Of a DNA stretch of 64,000 nucleotides, positions 63,021 to 64,000 are shown piece by piece. Made by a program: the position numbers and the translations under genes. Source of the DNA: Strongylocentrotus droebachiensis. Lineage: Eukaryota; Echinodermata; Echinoidea; Camarodonta; Strongylocentrotidae. The first letter of the stretch is position 1. Each line of letters starts with the position of its first letter. The stretch is taken from contig JAVYIG010000606.1 of assembly GCA_035222895.1 (NCBI GenBank), forward strand, positions 62,001-126,000, read 5' to 3'. The notes beneath the pieces are model-generated. The model was given only the letters and a program-made list of their open reading frames with translations, made no database searches and was not told where the DNA came from.

Positions 63021-63365
63021 ACAACTGCTACCATGACTACTACATCTACTATAACCACCACCATTATTACTACTACTACTATTACTACTACTAATAATAA
63101 TTAAACTACCACTACAACAACAACAACTACTACTACTACTACTACTACTACTACTGCTATACGAACTTCTACTACTACTACAACTACTACTACTAATACT
63201 ACTACTACTACTACCACTTCTTCTTATTCAACTGCTAGGAACGGTACCATGGTTACTTCTATTACTACTTCTTCTACTTCTACTAATACTTCTACTACTA
63301 CTACTACAACTAATACAACTAATACTACTAATACTACTACTACTATTACTAGCTTTTCTACTAGT
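63021..63365. repeat. (ACT)n trinucleotide repeat region
   Basis: About 345 bp of degenerate ACT/ATT triplets with a pure core at about 63126-63155. The Thr-rich frame through its start is an artefact. Confidence 0.92.
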
Positions 63366-64000
63366 ATACTTACATAAATATTTCTGCTGCGAATACCATC
63401 ATCACTCCTGTCATATTTTACATTAATATTGCTACTAATGTCCCTTGAAAGACCAATGATACAGCATAATCAAGTTCAGCAATCTTGGTAATTTCCTTAA
63501 TCATATTCCATATTTATTGTGCAATACCTTCATTGACAAATTGACGCTTTGCGTTTGTTTAATACTGTATAACAGACATTATTTTCCCCATAAAATAAAT
63601 GAACGTTCCGGCGTGGGTAGAGCAATAGTAGACTTGCAGTTAAATGACATTGAAGGGAATATTTTCCTCACAATTTTGTGCTTTCGTATGAAAATGAAGA
63701 ATTGAACTGCAAATGATATTGGAAAAATCGTATCGTATTGCTTAGAGTACTTATTGAACATCAAGTTCACATCGCCGACTACATTTTCGGTTCCCGTTTT
63801 TCGTTTTAATGCTTGAAGATGACATTTTGCATCGTGCTGTATTTAAACCATTCTTTTGAAAAAGCCCTGCAAAGAAATAAAATTTGGAGAATGATAAATT
63901 ATCAAAGACACAGTCGTATTATCTCCACAGGGCTTTTTTAAACTGGATCCATTATGGAAATTGGATCTATTGTCAGAGGTGTGCATATAAATCAATAACC
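63366..64000. other. AT-rich end of window
   Basis: No gene was recognised. An 11-bp inverted repeat, AAAAAGCCCTG and CAGGGCTTTTT (63859-63869 and 63928-63938), frames 58 bp and may be a small foldback element. Confidence 0.5.

Noticed and set aside
1..64000. CRISPR arrays, bacterial operons, rRNA genes, known microRNAs, homeobox or zinc-finger exons, reverse-transcriptase or transposase genes
   Set aside because: Looked for by motif on both strands; none was seen, though short or diverged exons could be missed by eye.

Overview
This is a 64 kb piece of eukaryotic nuclear DNA, most likely from a marine deuterostome invertebrate. An echinoderm, sea urchin-like genome is my best guess, but it is inferred. 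The grounds are: AT-rich sequence with no bacterial-style gene packing; one exon start with a eukaryotic donor site; very many CT/GA, CA, ATT and ACT microsatellites and poly-C runs; a tRNA-derived SINE; and several copies of a retroposon 3' tail of the AGCGCTT...AAGCGCTATAT type that is common in such genomes. No species-specific marker was found.

Only one coding segment is well supported. It is a 12-codon first coding exon at 7412-7447 (+) that ends in CAG|GTAAGC, lies behind a CpG-containing 5' leader, and has an in-frame stop just upstream of its ATG. Its product could not be recognised from 12 residues, and no second exon was identified in the 56 kb downstream. The window is therefore best read as the 5' end and presumed long first intron of one gene, or that start plus a gene-poor flank. 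A weaker minus-strand exon candidate lies at 60756-61056. The other long open frames have no recognisable domain, or run through microsatellites.

Layout. 1-6.2 kb: upstream flank with a SINE, two tail-to-tail retroposon ends and ATT/ATC repeats. 6.2-7.45 kb: GC-richer promoter/5' leader with paired hairpins. 7.45-37 kb: AT-rich DNA with isolated GC-richer, CpG-bearing blocks near 12.0-12.5, 19.9-20.4, 23.2-23.5, 25.7-26.8, 27.5, 30.1-30.5, 33.4-33.8 and 35.8 kb, which are candidate cis-regulatory elements. 37.6-43.1 kb: a TTAA-flanked non-autonomous DNA transposon (393 bp), a related 149-bp inverted copy 5 kb away, an exact 197-bp tandem duplication and long polypyrimidine tracts. 43-64 kb: more of the same, with further GC-richer blocks at 45.5-46.1, 52.0-52.2, 53.8-54.6, 55.7-56.1, 57.0-57.3, 58.2, 59.6-59.85 and 62.4-62.9 kb, a perfect 35-bp-arm palindrome at 50.6 kb and a 350-bp ACT repeat at 63 kb.

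The most notable regulatory signal is the exact 10-mer GTCACGTGAC (E-box/USF/TFEB CLEAR type), found four times between 20.7 and 30.7 kb in unrelated flanks. A near-consensus RFX X-box palindrome lies at 30.35 kb, and a block at 59.7-59.84 kb has three ATCGAT cores. No known or novel multi-gene system, CRISPR array, operon or RNA gene with convincing structure was found.
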